Source: Phascolomyces articulosus (Eukaryota; Mucoromycota; Mucoromycetes; Mucorales; Lichtheimiaceae). Taken from it: 64,000 bases of DNA. The stretch lies in NCBI GenBank assembly GCA_025677815.1, contig JAIXMP010000008.1, forward strand, positions 434,001-498,000, written 5' to 3'. The notes beneath the pieces are model-generated. The model worked only from the letters and a program-made list of their open reading frames with translations, had not been told where the DNA came from and searched no databases. A program made the translations under genes and the position numbers. Below, piece by piece: positions 40,250 through 53,932 of the stretch; within the stretch, counting starts at the first letter, position 1; every line of letters starts with the position of its first letter.

Positions 40250-42320
40250 CGGTTCTAGAAGTAGATGCTGCGATCGATACTGGTGGGGGTGATATTGAAA
40301 CACCTACCGCTGCTGCCACTCCAGGTGTAGATCCTGGTACAACATCTTCAACAACTCCGTCCTCTCGTTTTTCTGAAATTGAACAAGCAGTACCATCCGA
40401 TTCACGTTTTGTCTCCGCCATTGTTGCCTCACCATCATCCTCAATATCTGCTGATCATCGACCACACCAACAACCACAGCAACCTCAACAGCCACAACAA
40501 TCACAACAATCACAACAATCACAACAATCTCAACAATCACAACAGCAATCACAACAGCAATCACAACAGCAATCACAACAGCAATCACAACAGCAATCAC
40601 AACAGCAATCACAATACCATCATCTTCAACAGCAGCAACAACGTATAGAACCGTTTATTAGTCCTTTAACAGAGGCTAATTTAAAATATCATACAAATTC
40701 TGTAAGTTACCTGTATTATATAATACTAATGTTCTTCGTTGCATTGTTTAATTTTTGTTTTTTATAAATACATATTCATGTGATTTCTGTTTATGTTATC
40801 AAAAGTGAATAAGAAAAAGGGGGGGAAATGTGGAAAAAGGAAAAACAGCAAGCATTAATTATATATCTAACTTATTATTATGACAGTACCCAAATACTAG
40901 AGAAGCACGCAATTCATATATTGAATCCTACGTTCAAACTCAAGCTGATGTCATACAGCTTGAAAATGAATTACAACGTCGTCGACGAGTAGAAATCCAA
41001 TCATTAGTACCACTTGACACGTTATCCCTAAATGACGAAGTGATCGTGCAACAACCCGTGATACAATCTACAACGGAAAATCTTACCACTACTTTAGCCG
41101 ATAATAGTCATAATGGCAATTATGCCAATCATCATACCACCACCAATAACAACAATAACAATAACAATATCAATAATAATAACAATAGTAATAGTAATAA
41201 TAATAATAATAACAATAATAATAATAACAATAATAATAATAACAATAATAACAACAACAATAATAATAATAACAGCAAAAAGAAACGACGGAAATGGCTT
41301 CGCTGGTTGACACCTTCTGTTCGTTTCAAACGGAAGCAAGAAGAACATGTACAGGAGCAAGAGGAGCAGGAACAGGGGCAACAACGACAACGACAGCAAC
41401 AACAGCAACAACAACAAATACCTGCATCTTCAGCAATAGCTGCATCAGGAGATGGTGAAGGAACACCAATCAGTGATCTTCTTCTTGATAATGATCAATT
41501 ACAACATCAACGATATTCTCCAACTTCACATATTGCAACGACCACCGTTTCAGCAACTACACCTCCTCCACCTGCTACTGGTCCATCCTATAATCCACAC
41601 CGGAATTCTTGGGCAGCACCTGAAACAAATTATCAACAATATCAAACTGAAAAATTTGAACTTTTGCACGAAGGTATATGTGGTTTAAATAATATCAATA
41701 TTCTTCGTGCATTAGGAGATCATGGTCGTGCTGTTATTGGTGGTGGCAATGGCGCTGGAACAACCACTTCCATGATTATAATGCCATCCCAACAACAACT
41801 CCATCACCAACAGCAACATCCACAACAACAAGAAATAAAACGAGATTCAGGCGTATCATTCCAAACACAACAGCATCAACAGCAACAAGCGAATAATAAC
41901 AATAATAAAATTCGTCGTCGATTTTCAGCACGGTTAAGATCTGTTCGTGAACAGGATGAACAGGAGCAACAACAACAGCAACAGCAACAGCAACAGCAGC
42001 AAGATCAGCTTAGTAACTCATCGACTTTAATTGGATTTCGATATCCTCGAATGGTCCATCGACAAACATTACGCGATGCAGCAATTCATGTGCTATCTTC
42101 CGATATATCACTTGGGGAAAATGAGGATCATTTTAATGATGATGGTTATGACGATGAAATGGAAGAACATGATGATGACGATCAACACCATGGATATATG
42201 AGAAGAAGAAGGATGGAGAGTTATAATAATACTTTTCATTCTAGACTGCAACCAGAACAACGATATTATCCACCACGAAGCAAACGATTTTCGGATCCTG
42301 GCATGATGTTTGTACCTTAA
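40090..42320 (+). CDS. Asn/Gln-rich low-complexity protein of unknown function
   Basis: Two exons, 40090-40701 and 40887-42320 (2046 nt, 681 residues). I recognise no family. Low-complexity tracts dominate: an Asn run near residue 45 coded by AAT repeats (40209-40248), a Gln-Gln-Ser repeat array (40490-40615), an Asn run of more than 40 (about 41142-41270) and several Gln runs. Between them are ordered-looking islands: a short heptad segment (SYIESYVQTQADVIQLENELQRRRR), a basic cluster (SKKKRRKWLRWLTPSVRFKRK), a block GICGLNNINILRALGDHGRA, RRRFSARLRS and a C-terminal RSKRFSDPGMMFVP. Arg-x-x-Ser sites suggest kinase targets. A prion-like or condensate-forming regulatory protein is possible but not shown. 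The Met at 40090 is the first in frame; an overlapping frame starting at 40086 is shorter and stops at 40145. Confidence 0.7.
40209..40248. repeat. Coding (AAT)n repeat
   Basis: About thirteen AAT units encode a pure Asn run in the first exon of the low-complexity gene. Uniform codons point to recent replication slippage. Confidence 0.85.
40490..40615. repeat. Coding Gln/Ser tandem array
   Basis: Units of CAACAATCA (QQS) change at about 40540 into 12-base units CAACAGCAATCA (QQQS) repeated about six times. The nested structure indicates successive expansions. Confidence 0.85.
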
Positions 42321-43206
42321 TTAAAAGATTTGAATTTTTTTTTCTTGAAACATTTTTTGGGATGTATATTCTATATTATCGGATAAGAATATATCATATT
42401 CTCTTCACACACGCAACCTTCCTCCACATCTCTCCTAGCTAGTCCTCCTCCTCCTTCTCCTCCTCTCATCTTATTACAAGATACTACATCGCTTTTTTAA
42501 CTATACCAAGCAGAAAATAAATCTACGTAGCGTACCATTTTACGTTAGTATAATACAGTTAACCTGTCGTTTAAATGTTTCATATTTGTTTTTCTCGGAA
42601 TTTGTTTTGATATAAAGATCATCGTGGAATTGTTTTTTTTTCTCGTATTCATCATCTCTGATTTTTATTTATTTATTTATATGAACATATATACACGACA
42701 CAAAAAAAAATCTCGCATATATGATACAACAACTAAGGGACAAATGATGCATTTCAGAATTATATTATGTGTGATGGAAGGTGATATTCATTTATTCTAT
42801 TTTTATGCTTAGGTTTTTTTTTTTGGTTAATAGTTGACATTCGAAATATAAAAAAAGAAACAGAAGGAGGAGAGAGAGAAGAAAACAAGGGACTATGCAT
42901 AAATAGATACATTTACAAAAAATCAAATGTATGTATGGAGATTTCTTTTGTTAGCTAGGGAAGATAACATCACGAAAAATAAATGCACATGATGTAGGAC
43001 GAATACGTAGTATGTACAGGAGTTCGATGAAATTTTAACGTTTCCGAGATGAATATGGTGGAATGAATGTTTAGTTGTACGCTATATGCCTGGGTTTTCC
43101 ATCACAGTATCATAACGATGATGATCGATGTTACAGATTACAAACACAGTAATATGAACGAGCAGTAAATAAAAAAAAATCTACGCATAATCACTGGAGA
43201 ATCAAA
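42321..43206. other. Intergenic region
   Basis: This is the 3' flank of the low-complexity gene followed by AT-rich sequence up to the HET-like pseudogene. No coding region was supported. Confidence 0.5.
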
Positions 43207-45054
43207 TTTTTATTCAATAATAAGTTCATTGGTTTCATAACAACTATCATTTTCATTGACAAACAAAGTATTGAGGGTTGCATTGGGTTCAGTAGTATCA
43301 ATATCATTCCTTCCGGCACTTTGATTCCAGTGCAATTTGGGTTGTTTCTTTCTAAAGCTTGGCATACAACCAATAAGATACACTCCAATAGCTTTGTATT
43401 GAAGGTTTTCTTTTGATGAAAGACGTTGTTTGAAAACAAGGAGGAAATAGATAGGAACATGACACAACAGGTGATAAAGCGCTGGGAAACTACCGTTTCT
43501 TATTCTATTGCCATACGTTTGATGTGATTGTAATAAAATAGGTAATATATAACATGCTTCATCATCTGTAATATCTTTAGTCAGTGACATAACGCGAAGT
43601 TGTGAAATGGGAGCTTCTAGTTCTTTTTCTAGTTGTTGTTAGTTTTGTTGTTTATCTACATAGTAGTGTGTTATACCAAGACCAGACCAAACATCCAAAT
43701 GTAAATCCCAAGTCATTAAAATAGATTCCTTGGTCTCTTCTTTATCCGAACTATCGGGTGATTTTCCACTTGTCATATTGGTAAGGTTGTTTGCAATCTG
43801 ATCATCGTATTGCTTTTTAAGTTGACGATCCGTTGAGGAGATACAGCCATAGTCGTAACGTTTTGAATATATTTTCCAATAGTAATTGGTTGCTATGTGT
43901 AATTGCATTTGATTATCGATAAAATGGGGTTTCTGGAATAAGGTAGTAGCGCTAAAACAATCGGATAGAAGACGCCCTGCTATACCAGTCCAAGAAGGAA
44001 TGTCCGCTCCGTCCTTGTTATCATGGTGCTAATGTTGTATCGTGGTGGATTTACGTTGAATGTCTCCATTCCGGTCCAGATTCGAACCAAAAGACAAGAT
44101 AGAAAGATAATGGGTGGCAACATGCCGATAAAAATGATTGAATTTTTCTCAATCTCGATATGATAATCGATTTCCATGGCATTGAATATTTTCGGGAAAA
44201 TATTGGCCAAGGCAAACTCGTTCTAAAATGAGCCTCAAAAAGAGCTTGATTCATACTACCGCCCTTTTCTCTATCCTGTTCACTCCCATGGTTGACAAAA
44301 TCAAGTAAGATGGTAGAAAAAAGGTGAGTGATTGTTTTCACTGAATTGTTGGTGATTAAGCTCTGTTGCCAAAAATGGGTGTCGGAACCAGCGATCAAGA
44401 TGCGTTTGTAGGTCATGATTTCTTCCAGCGTCCAACTTCGTTTAAACCAGTGGGAATGAAAGAATAAAACGAACATGGCTTGCTCTCTAGCAACCGTGCC
44501 CAAGTTTGAATGAGGGACTTCAAGTTTTTTTGGATCATAAATTTGAAGTTCTGGAACAAATGCTACGATATAGTAGTGTGCATTCCCATAAATGCGGTGC
44601 ATTTGTTTGACCTCTCTCAATTTGGCTTATGGGTTAGATTGGTCGATGTATACTTTGTCGTAACACAGATAGTCAATTAGGAAATCCTTGCATAATTGTC
44701 GTAAAAATTGTTCGTATGAATGATTTCATGCAATCCATTGTTAATGTAATCATACTCATCACTACTACTGTCGTTGTTAATGTTTATTTTTACAACTTCA
44801 CCAGATTGCTCCCAGACATAGGATAATGTACAATAGCTGTCCTTTGCTTCTGAACCAGAGACTTTTTCCCAATCAGCAGTACGGATTAAATAGGTGGGGC
44901 GATAGGTTCCTCCAGTAGCACTGAGTCGATAGCTTGTTATGTCTACCAATTCTAATGTTTTCTGATTACGATAATACTTGATGTACGTTTTCTTGTTTAT
45001 AATAATATTTCCTCGGCCCCTGTTATTATTTTGATATCCTTTCAAAGTGCAACT
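43207..45054 (-). pseudogene. HET-like domain gene, disrupted
   Basis: Minus-strand coding-like segments continue across frame changes. Reading 45045 down to about 44700 gives YRPTYLIRTADWEKVSGSE and YCTLSYVWEQSGEVVKI, which match the start of fungal HET (heterokaryon incompatibility) domains. A frame change near 44705 (T-rich spot) leads to LCKDFLIDYLCYDKVYIDQ. An in-frame TAA at 44629-44627 interrupts it, then KQMHRIYGNAHYYIVAFVPEL and the typical HWFKRSWTLEEI follow. Near 44225 the frame changes again to FALANIFPKIFNAMEIDYH, and near 44030 to DIPSWTGIAGRLLSD. Another in-frame TAA (43641-43639) precedes a C-terminal part ending at 43210. At least three frameshifts and two stops mean it cannot make the full protein. 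Introns do not explain the breaks because GT/AG sites are lacking there. A first exon upstream of 45054 was not found. Confidence 0.72.
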
Positions 45055-45521
45055 AAATGTAAAAGTCGATGTATGTATAAAACATGATATTACCCAAAGT
45101 GGATATACTTTTTTTTACTAGGTGTTCTAAAAATTTGCATAATATAATAAAAAAAATTAATACTTTGAGACAATGCCGAGTATCTAGATACTTTTTTTTC
45201 TGTGATTCAAACATTAGAAAATGATCTGGATTCAGATGTGATCTTGTAATTGAGAAGATCTTGACCCTCTATTTTTGATATTTTCACCCGAGATGGCTTG
45301 TTTTTGAGGAGTAATAATAGCTATGAATTAGAGTTGGCATACCTTCAAAAGAAAAAAAAGTTGGGTAATAAATGTATAGTATATTAATTCAACGACATCA
45401 TCCCTAAAGACTACCACCACCATGAGTCTAATATCTCATTACTATAATAGATCCTATTTAATTAAATAAATTAATAAACAGATACGTTGCTCTATTCATG
45501 CTACTATATACAATATAATGA
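45055..45521. other. Intergenic spacer
   Basis: AT-rich sequence between the HET-like pseudogene and the 3' end of the F-box gene. No gene was seen. Confidence 0.5.
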
Positions 45522-47301
45522 TCAATTAAATAATAAATAAAAGTATCCAATATCGGTATCTTGAAGTCTTTGACGGGCATAATCAATGGAATCTTTTTGT
45601 GATATCATCTGCTCCTTTGTCATACATAGATGCATGGAGTTCAATGGTTTATTGGACCAACTATCCGCCACAGTTCTAATTGTATCCGTACCCAAATCCA
45701 GTTGCCCAAAATCCAGTCGATCCAAACCTTGCACATTTTCCGAAACTACATCTAATGCATGATCCAATAAATCTCCCATCCCAAAGAAACGTATATGATG
45801 CATTTTTTCTTGAAAACGATGCTGAATGATCCAGTTTAACTTTCTTGCTGTAAATCCTTTACAATAAGTGAATTCGACAAATTTCAGTGATCGCCAGTAA
45901 TAATGTGGTAAAAGGTTGTTATTATCGTTGTTATCCTCCACTTCTTGTTCTTCGTCTTCGTGAGTTGTCGTCGGTGATGATGGAGTGGTTGTTGTCGTAA
46001 TTGTATTCTTCTTTATATTAATCCGAACAAGATTAAGTTGTTCCAAACAAGGAAAATGAAGTAATATAGGATCAATATCAAATGCAGGGGAATCATCCAC
46101 ATTGGCTCTTCTCCCAAAAAAGAATTCCCGATCATCACCATTATTTTTTATGATCAATGAACGAAGGTGATGAGCAGCTGAAACGAAATCCCTGTTGACA
46201 ATCCGTTGTATTGAACCGAATGTTTTTGGTAAATTAAAATCAATTTTGGCATGAAAAGCATTGATCTTTTGTGGAGTATGTTTTTTCAAAAACCGTTCCA
46301 CACTTGCTGCTCCAATATATTGACCATCATACGCTAAATTTTTGCGTTCCTCGGGTAATTGATAAAATAAAAGTCTAGATGTTTCGATTTCGTTGCTGAA
46401 CTTGTGACCTAGCCAAATCGTCTGTAATGATGGAAACACATCATCAATCCAATCTAGGAATCCTTGCTCAGCATCACTCCCATTATCCTTTACAAAATCC
46501 CACAGATAAAGATGTTTCAACCCGGTAAATAGCGGTAGGAATTGTTTGTATACTTCTTGTGCCATTGGTTGTAGAAGGGACATTCGAAGTTCTTGTACAT
46601 TTTTCATGGCATCCATGACTTGATGATTCGTAAAGAATTTATTTCCAAATTCTTCTTGAGCTTCATTGTTGCCAGTAAGAGTAAAAGTATACGAGGATTT
46701 ACGGAATAAAAGACGCTTCAAGTTGGGACATGAGCTGAATATTGTAAAGAAGCAATCTTCAATGGATAAATTGAATGTGACTTTAATATGTAACTCTGTC
46801 AATGCTTGTCCAGTGAGGGATAATAGATCATCTAGACGTGAATTATTACTGTATTCCGTTTTTACTAATGGGATAAATGAACAATGAATTACTTAATATC
46901 ATCCAATGCGAATAATAAATCGAATGGCAACACACATAACAATGTATGTGCATAAATCTAGCCGTTTATAGTTATAAAATTTACATACAAAAATTGATAT
47001 TAGAACATCCTGAGCGTAAGAGAAAGTCTATACCATCTTGCTTATTTGCGCCGGTGGTCAAGTTCACCTTGTGGATATCTTTGCCATTCAATTTGTAACG
47101 AACGAGATTACATGCCATATTGTTACATTCTGAAATATCGGACCACATGCCCGATGACGATAAGAAAAGTGAACGCCAAGCTTTTGAAACTTGTATGCAT
47201 TGTATACGATCGTGTAAAGGTAAATGAATTATAATGTAATTCAAAATTTCGTAAGGTAAAATGGCGAATATAGAATTGGCATCCTTTTTGTTGTTAATCA
47301 T
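45522..47301 (-). CDS. F-box protein with leucine-rich-like C-terminal region
   Basis: Two exons on the minus strand: 47301-46989 and 46864-45522 (1656 nt, 551 residues). The start MINNKKDANS is the first ATG; the longer frame upstream begins with a non-ATG codon. An F-box lies at about residues 14-55 (FAILPYEILNYIIIHLPLHDRIQCIQVSKAWRSLF, split here by words for length), with the expected LP..I...I...L...D.......V.KAW..L pattern. The rest has irregular leucine-rich repeat-like segments (NLKRLLFRKSSY, GLKHLYLWDF, SLQTIWLGH, CLEQLNLVRINI), with an acidic Asp/Glu/Asn insert near 45930. By family it would be a substrate-recognition subunit of an SCF ubiquitin ligase; the substrate is unknown. Unlike the two F-box copies further right, this gene is intact and lacks the TPR part. 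Confidence 0.82.
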
Positions 47302-48835
47302 AGAGGGTTTTTGGATTGACCACAGAAGAAACAAGGGAGAAAGGAACTCTGACCGTGTGAAATTAATGTGGAGTTATTTTATTGTAGCACAACAGTTGAT
47401 ACTATTTTATGCAACTTTGACGTTTTGTATCATGAACGAGGCATACTTTTATCTTTTTTTTTCAATGGAATCAACCATTATTATATTTATATAAAATAAC
47501 TGAAGTTGACGCTTTTTTTTTACTTGGATGGTTAGAACTATAAATGGCACAAGATTTTCCTAATTATTTGCATTAATGGGAGTAGAAATTTTACGCTCCA
47601 TATTTACTTTATCAACTACTGCTTGTTCTTCATATTATTTATATTTATAAGTAACCAAATAATCTTTTAATATTAATTAGGTTTCTATCCTCCCTAGATA
47701 TACAAGCTTACTCACTCACTTGCATATATAAATATAAAATATGACATTGATTAAGAAGTGAAAATTCATCTCACAGGTAGGAAATTACTATGTTGTTCAT
47801 GATCATTTCTATCAATGATCTCTCGCGGTTCACATTTTTTTTTAAAAAAAACATATTTTCTATAAAATAGACTTATGATCCTTTCTTTACGAATAACATA
47901 CAATGGTGGCTCACTACTTTACCAACAACACTTCACCCAAGTCCTGGTCATTAATTAATGCGTTAAAAAGCGTGTGGTGTGGATTATGATTTAACCATTG
48001 CTGAAAACGTTGTGTAATAATGAACCAAGGTCTAAATACAATCATGGATATACGCAAAGCAATGAATTGTTAATCCGAGAGATCCATGTACGAATCGAAC
48101 CAGAATTCGGCTCATTTTTTCTTTTCTTTTCTTTTTTTTACTCATCTATTTCTGTTTATGTATACTCCTAGGACTTGAAATCTTATTTGGAGTGTATCAA
48201 AAGACCAGAAAGTGATTTTAATGAAAATAAATTCAATCATCCTAACACAAGCTCCAAAGAAAGCACTACTTTGGATTCTAACCTCTACTGAGCTATTAAT
48301 GGATCTGGCCAAACTATCAATGCTGATCATATTAATATTAAAAAATATACTTCGTTCTACAAAGGAAGTACCAGTAATTACAAGATATTGAGTGAGTAAT
48401 GGTTGTTGAGCACGTGAGAAAAAGAATTATACATTAACAGCCACTACTATTCAAGAATAAACGAAAAGGGTGTCTGAAGATGCAAGAGAAGAAATGATGA
48501 ACCAAATGTTTATTTAAAATCACCGTCTATGGTATGTATAATTCTTTTATATCTGCTATTAATATGGTTTTTTTTTGAATTGCTGTTTGACCATTCATCT
48601 TGTTTTTAGCGTTATAATTAAACTCTATAAAATAATGAAAAGATATCAAGCTTTAATAAATTAACAAGATGAAACCATTTACCGGTATGACCTATTTTAA
48701 TTTTTAAAATGGGTAACAAATCACCACTTAATAGTAATGCTAATTAATTTTGTGATATAATATATGTATATAGAGCCAGTTAATATTAATTCATGGAAAT
48801 AATCAATATGTCATTGATACTCCTTTCCACGCTAT
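47302..48835. other. AT-rich non-coding region
   Basis: The region begins with the F-box gene's promoter. Nothing coherent is encoded. A GGTTCGATTC-like tRNA B-box sequence occurs on the minus strand at about 48094-48103 but lacks the rest of a tRNA. Confidence 0.5.
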
Positions 48836-49004
48836 AAAAAAGTGTGGTTGTTCAGACTGAACAGCTCTAAAATGTTTGAACTAAAATGCGGAGAAATGCA
48901 CTGAAATGCCTTTAAGACCTGAATAGCTTTGAACAACTCTTTAGAAGGATGGCTCATAAGAGCTGTTCAGAGAGCTGTTCAGTCTGAATAGGCACGCCTT
49001 TTTT
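48836..49004. mobile_element. Foldback/MITE-like inverted-repeat element
   Basis: TTCAGACTGAACAGCTCT at 48851-48868 is matched exactly in reverse complement at 48971-48988. The match continues outward, with a few mismatches, to AAAAAAG...GTG ends, giving terminal repeats of about 33 bases around a 169-bp unit. Inside, shorter variants of the motif recur (GAGCTGTTCAG at 48959-48970; GAATAGCTTTGAACAACTCT). It encodes nothing. I could not identify a clean target-site duplication. A non-autonomous DNA element is the likeliest reading; a transcription-related hairpin is the alternative. Confidence 0.5.
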
Positions 49005-49484
49005 GCAAGGCCTGTAGCCTTATTAGCTCGCATAACCCAAACTCACATGCTCTCATGTAGATTCTTTAAAGGAGTATGTAATGTTTGCAACAAGCAATTT
49101 CGTCACTTTGGTTGATACATCAACAGTATATTATTACCAGGAGAAGAAAAGCCAACAGGAAATCAATTCATTAAAAAAAATATAGTATACTTGATATTAT
49201 GCAAAATATTAGATCAAATGGATTTTCTTGATTTTCCCTCAAAGTTTTGAAAACTGTTATGCAGGACCGATGTTAAAGAAGACAGTGTTTTGATTGACGT
49301 CATGAAATATGTACTTTGCAATTTCCACATGCAATGACAATAAGGTCATCCTTTCAACAACAACCACGAGTGTGCGTTCTTTGTAGAACATGTGGTTCCC
49401 GGTTTCTTTTTATTGGCAAAAACTAGTAAAATTGTATCATTCTCGTGGTGAAAATTTATTTTACAATCATTAAAACCCATCAGC

Positions 49485-50640
49485 ATGTTAAGTCATGACC
49501 TCAATTTGGTGAAAACACCACGTCGTTATATGGAGGCTTTAGACAAAATTCGGTTAACGAATGATACAGAAGTTTCAGTAGTGGAGTCATTGAGGTAATT
49601 GTGATATATCCACATATTCACCTCATTAACAAATTAAAATAATATCACTGAGCATAAATAATAATAATACATGTATCGGTCACTTCATAAAATAGTAATT
49701 ATATATCCAAAACATAACAATATCATTTATTATAATCTGAATCAATACCATAAATACCCATATAATATAATATACAATATACAATATAATAATCTAAAAC
49801 CTTGTACTATAATACATCTCGACAACCATGTCTCGGGATAAAGATACCAAATCATATAAATATAAACCATTATTGTAATATAGAATAATCATATCTTTTA
49901 TCTTATATTTTGATATATCATTATAGACTTACATTGATTCTCACTTGGCTTCTCTCTGTCTCTTACCTTATTTCATTCTTGATCTACTTCTATCTTTAAT
50001 TATTCTATATTTACAACAGTAATAAGTGGAATAACAGTTTGTGAATAATATTTACATGAAAAGGGTCTATTTTAATGATTTATATTTATTATTTAATTAT
50101 TTAACGGTGGACAATTGGAGGATGCTTCCCATTTCATTGGTGACACTATCAAAACCACTGAGTGTTCCACAGCTTCACTTATCTTCACAGCATCAAAATA
50201 CAAGCAAGCATCGGCTTAAACATTCAAATTATTCAAAGTGTTTTCTATTCACATCATCAAGAACACAATGGCCCTCATAGAAACAAGCATGAACGACAAA
50301 TATATATGGAAAAGATTGAATTACGGTTATGCACAATCCCAACCAATTAGTCCGCATGATTTCATATGGTTAAATACTTCGAAATTCTTGCAACGTTTTA
50401 TGTAAGTAAAATGGTAGTAGGATGGGGTGGATATTTTATTACAGTCTCTTATTGAACCATATTGCATAATGGTATTGTTTATTTGTTTTGTAGGATAGAA
50501 TTAAAGAATATGAGGTTATTGAATAACATTTAGCAAAGGAGCATATTGTTTCACAGTATGACGGCATTTCCATCGAGGAGTACTTAGGTAATAACGAACT
50601 AGATAATGACTCGCTTGTCACTTGTGATCCTGCGTACTAA
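49485..50640 (+). pseudogene. Possible decayed gene of unrecognised family
   Basis: Three segments have protein-like composition, unlike the AT-rich surroundings. 49485-49594 encodes MLSHDLNLVKTPRRYMEALD...SLR and ends at a GTAATT donor. About 50103-50400 encodes NGGQLEDASHFIGDTIK..., a TAA at about 50217-50219, then NTMALIETSMNDKYIWKRL and a GTAAGT donor. After a GT...AG gap, from about 50501, the same phase gives IIKEYEVIE, a TAA, then HLAKEHIVSQYDGISIEEYL, ending at a TAA at 50640. I know no family for it. The two internal stops and the lack of an in-frame 3' splice site before 50103 suggest a pseudogene. Confidence 0.35.
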
Positions 50641-51389
50641 TTTTACACCTCCCTATCTTGTATAGAAATCCGCTAGCCTTGTCTACCATGGACACCTTTA
50701 CCATCATCTCATCCATATTCATACCAACTTGCCATTAACCATTATCCTCTTTGCTGTGAAAATGACATTTTCACTCTGTATTGTAACCATTAACCCTTTA
50801 TAATATTTACCCATCCATCCATTCATCAACTTCGACGGTATATTTCATTCGTCACTTTTCAAGCTATCACGCCTTGTCCATCTTATTATCTGTACTTCTA
50901 TTTTATATCAACCATTTATCATACAAGTTGTTTATACACACTAGTCTTGTTATGATAAAAAATATATTTACAACCAAACGCATATATACCTCCTCTTTAC
51001 AATAACCTTGATATCGAAATAACATTGATCCATGCATCTATCATAATACATCGGTACCTTCTCCATGTATAAAGAATAATCCAATAATAAAATTTTATAC
51101 CCAATTGAAAAACATGTTTTACTGAATAAAAGTTTATCCTGTTGTTATTTTTAAATTCTTATCCGTTTAACATTTAATCATGGTTCCTTCCAAAAAAAAT
51201 CAACTATCGGTCTTTTTCTTCTTGTTGAGCAGTATTATGGATGCTTCATCCTATTTTAATAAAGAGGTTGTGAGATATATTTTTACCTTTTATCTTTCCT
51301 TCTATTCGTTTTTATTATTAATAATAAATTGTTTGGGTTTGTACATCACCTTATATACTCACAGCCTAAGTAGTGAATTGATTGTATAA
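50641..51389. other. AT-rich non-coding region
   Basis: No gene was supported. It contains C/T-rich stretches and an AATAAA-type 3'-end-like context, but nothing decisive. Confidence 0.4.
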
Positions 51390-51660
51390 CGAGACCCAAG
51401 TCAACATGCTCTCAAACCCTTAGCGTTTTACCGGATTGGGTCATGTTCAGTACGCCATGGTTGGAAAACCTGGCAAGGAACTCGGTCAGCCAACATACAA
51501 GAGTATGAAAGGATCATGCTTGCCAAGTCGCGTCACCACTCGGAACCTGAACAAGGAGATCGTTGAAATCAAACAAAGCCAAGTTTTGGAAACAAATTGT
51601 CGTCGGCGATTTTTGAGCCATTGATTTTGCATTCTAATCGCTTGATTTTTCCTCATAACA
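51390..51660 (+). pseudogene. Short coding-like relic with higher GC
   Basis: A frame open from 51390 to a TGA at 51564-51566 encodes ALKPLAFYRIGSCSVRHGWK... and EYERIMLAKSRHHSEPEQGD. Protein-like sequence appears to continue after a frame change (NKLSSAIFEPLILHSNRL). Base composition and codon use differ from the flanks. No family was recognised, and no upstream or downstream exons were found. It could be a fragment of a mobile element or host gene. Confidence 0.25.
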
Positions 51661-52467
51661 TCCTTGTAGCATTTTACCATCTAGTCTCAAATTCCATATC
51701 TCTTTTCGTACATTTGTCAGTTGTGTTATATTTTCCATTTGGCAAGCGTATTAGAGGTTCATTTCCGATGAACAAACTTTTTGGCTAATGGGATCATTAC
51801 ATCCACTATTAGAATTCTCAATCAATTTGAAGCAGTAAATTCTCTCCCCCGTACCCCATAATATAGCACATTTTGAACTATTCTCTTAATATAAAAGAAA
51901 AAAAAACATCATTGGACCTTCCCCAGCAAAATATTTATTCTATAAGAAAAACTTAAGTGTCATTTGTATTTATACGTCAACTTTCACTTCATTTCCAAAG
52001 TAAGCATTGCTCAAGAAATGAATGCGCCGATGTGGCTCTGTTGTAATTGATTATCTTTGTAAATACCTGTGTTCCTTGACTACTGCCATTGTATAGTAAT
52101 AAAGAGCCTATTTTCTTCATATCTCCTGGAAAATGACTGATGAAAAAATCAAATGTATTTAATGGTATGCTTTTTATACATTACAATGGTCACCCCATTC
52201 ACAATAATGATATCAAGTCACGCAAACGCTTTGACATAAAAATGAAAGGGGAGCACCATCTCTGATTCCATAATCAGTTATAATGCAAATCGTTACACCG
52301 ACTCAAACTTTAAGTGCCAATTTTATTGGTGGTTCCAAATAAAGTGTCTTTCATTTCCCACTCGATTTTTCTTGTCCTGTCTTTCTTTTTCCTCCCCCCC
52401 TTCATCTATCGATCTCTTTTCTTTCATTTTCGCCCGGGTTTACAGGCAAAATATATAATTATTCATC
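51661..52467. other. Upstream region of the ArfGAP gene
   Basis: AT-rich sequence; the last 150 bases are T/C-rich (52350-52430), as in other promoters of this window. No gene was seen. Confidence 0.45.

Positions 52468-53932
<1,465 letters not shown>

Noticed and set aside
41094..41417. Leucine- and isoleucine-rich open frames over the Asn tract
   Set aside because: They are translations of the AAT/AAC repeat in other frames and strands, with no initiation or splice context.
48085..48115. Possible tRNA on the minus strand because of a GGTTCGATTC box
   Set aside because: No A-box, anticodon arm or pairing acceptor stem could be built around it; upstream sequence is a poly-A/G tract.
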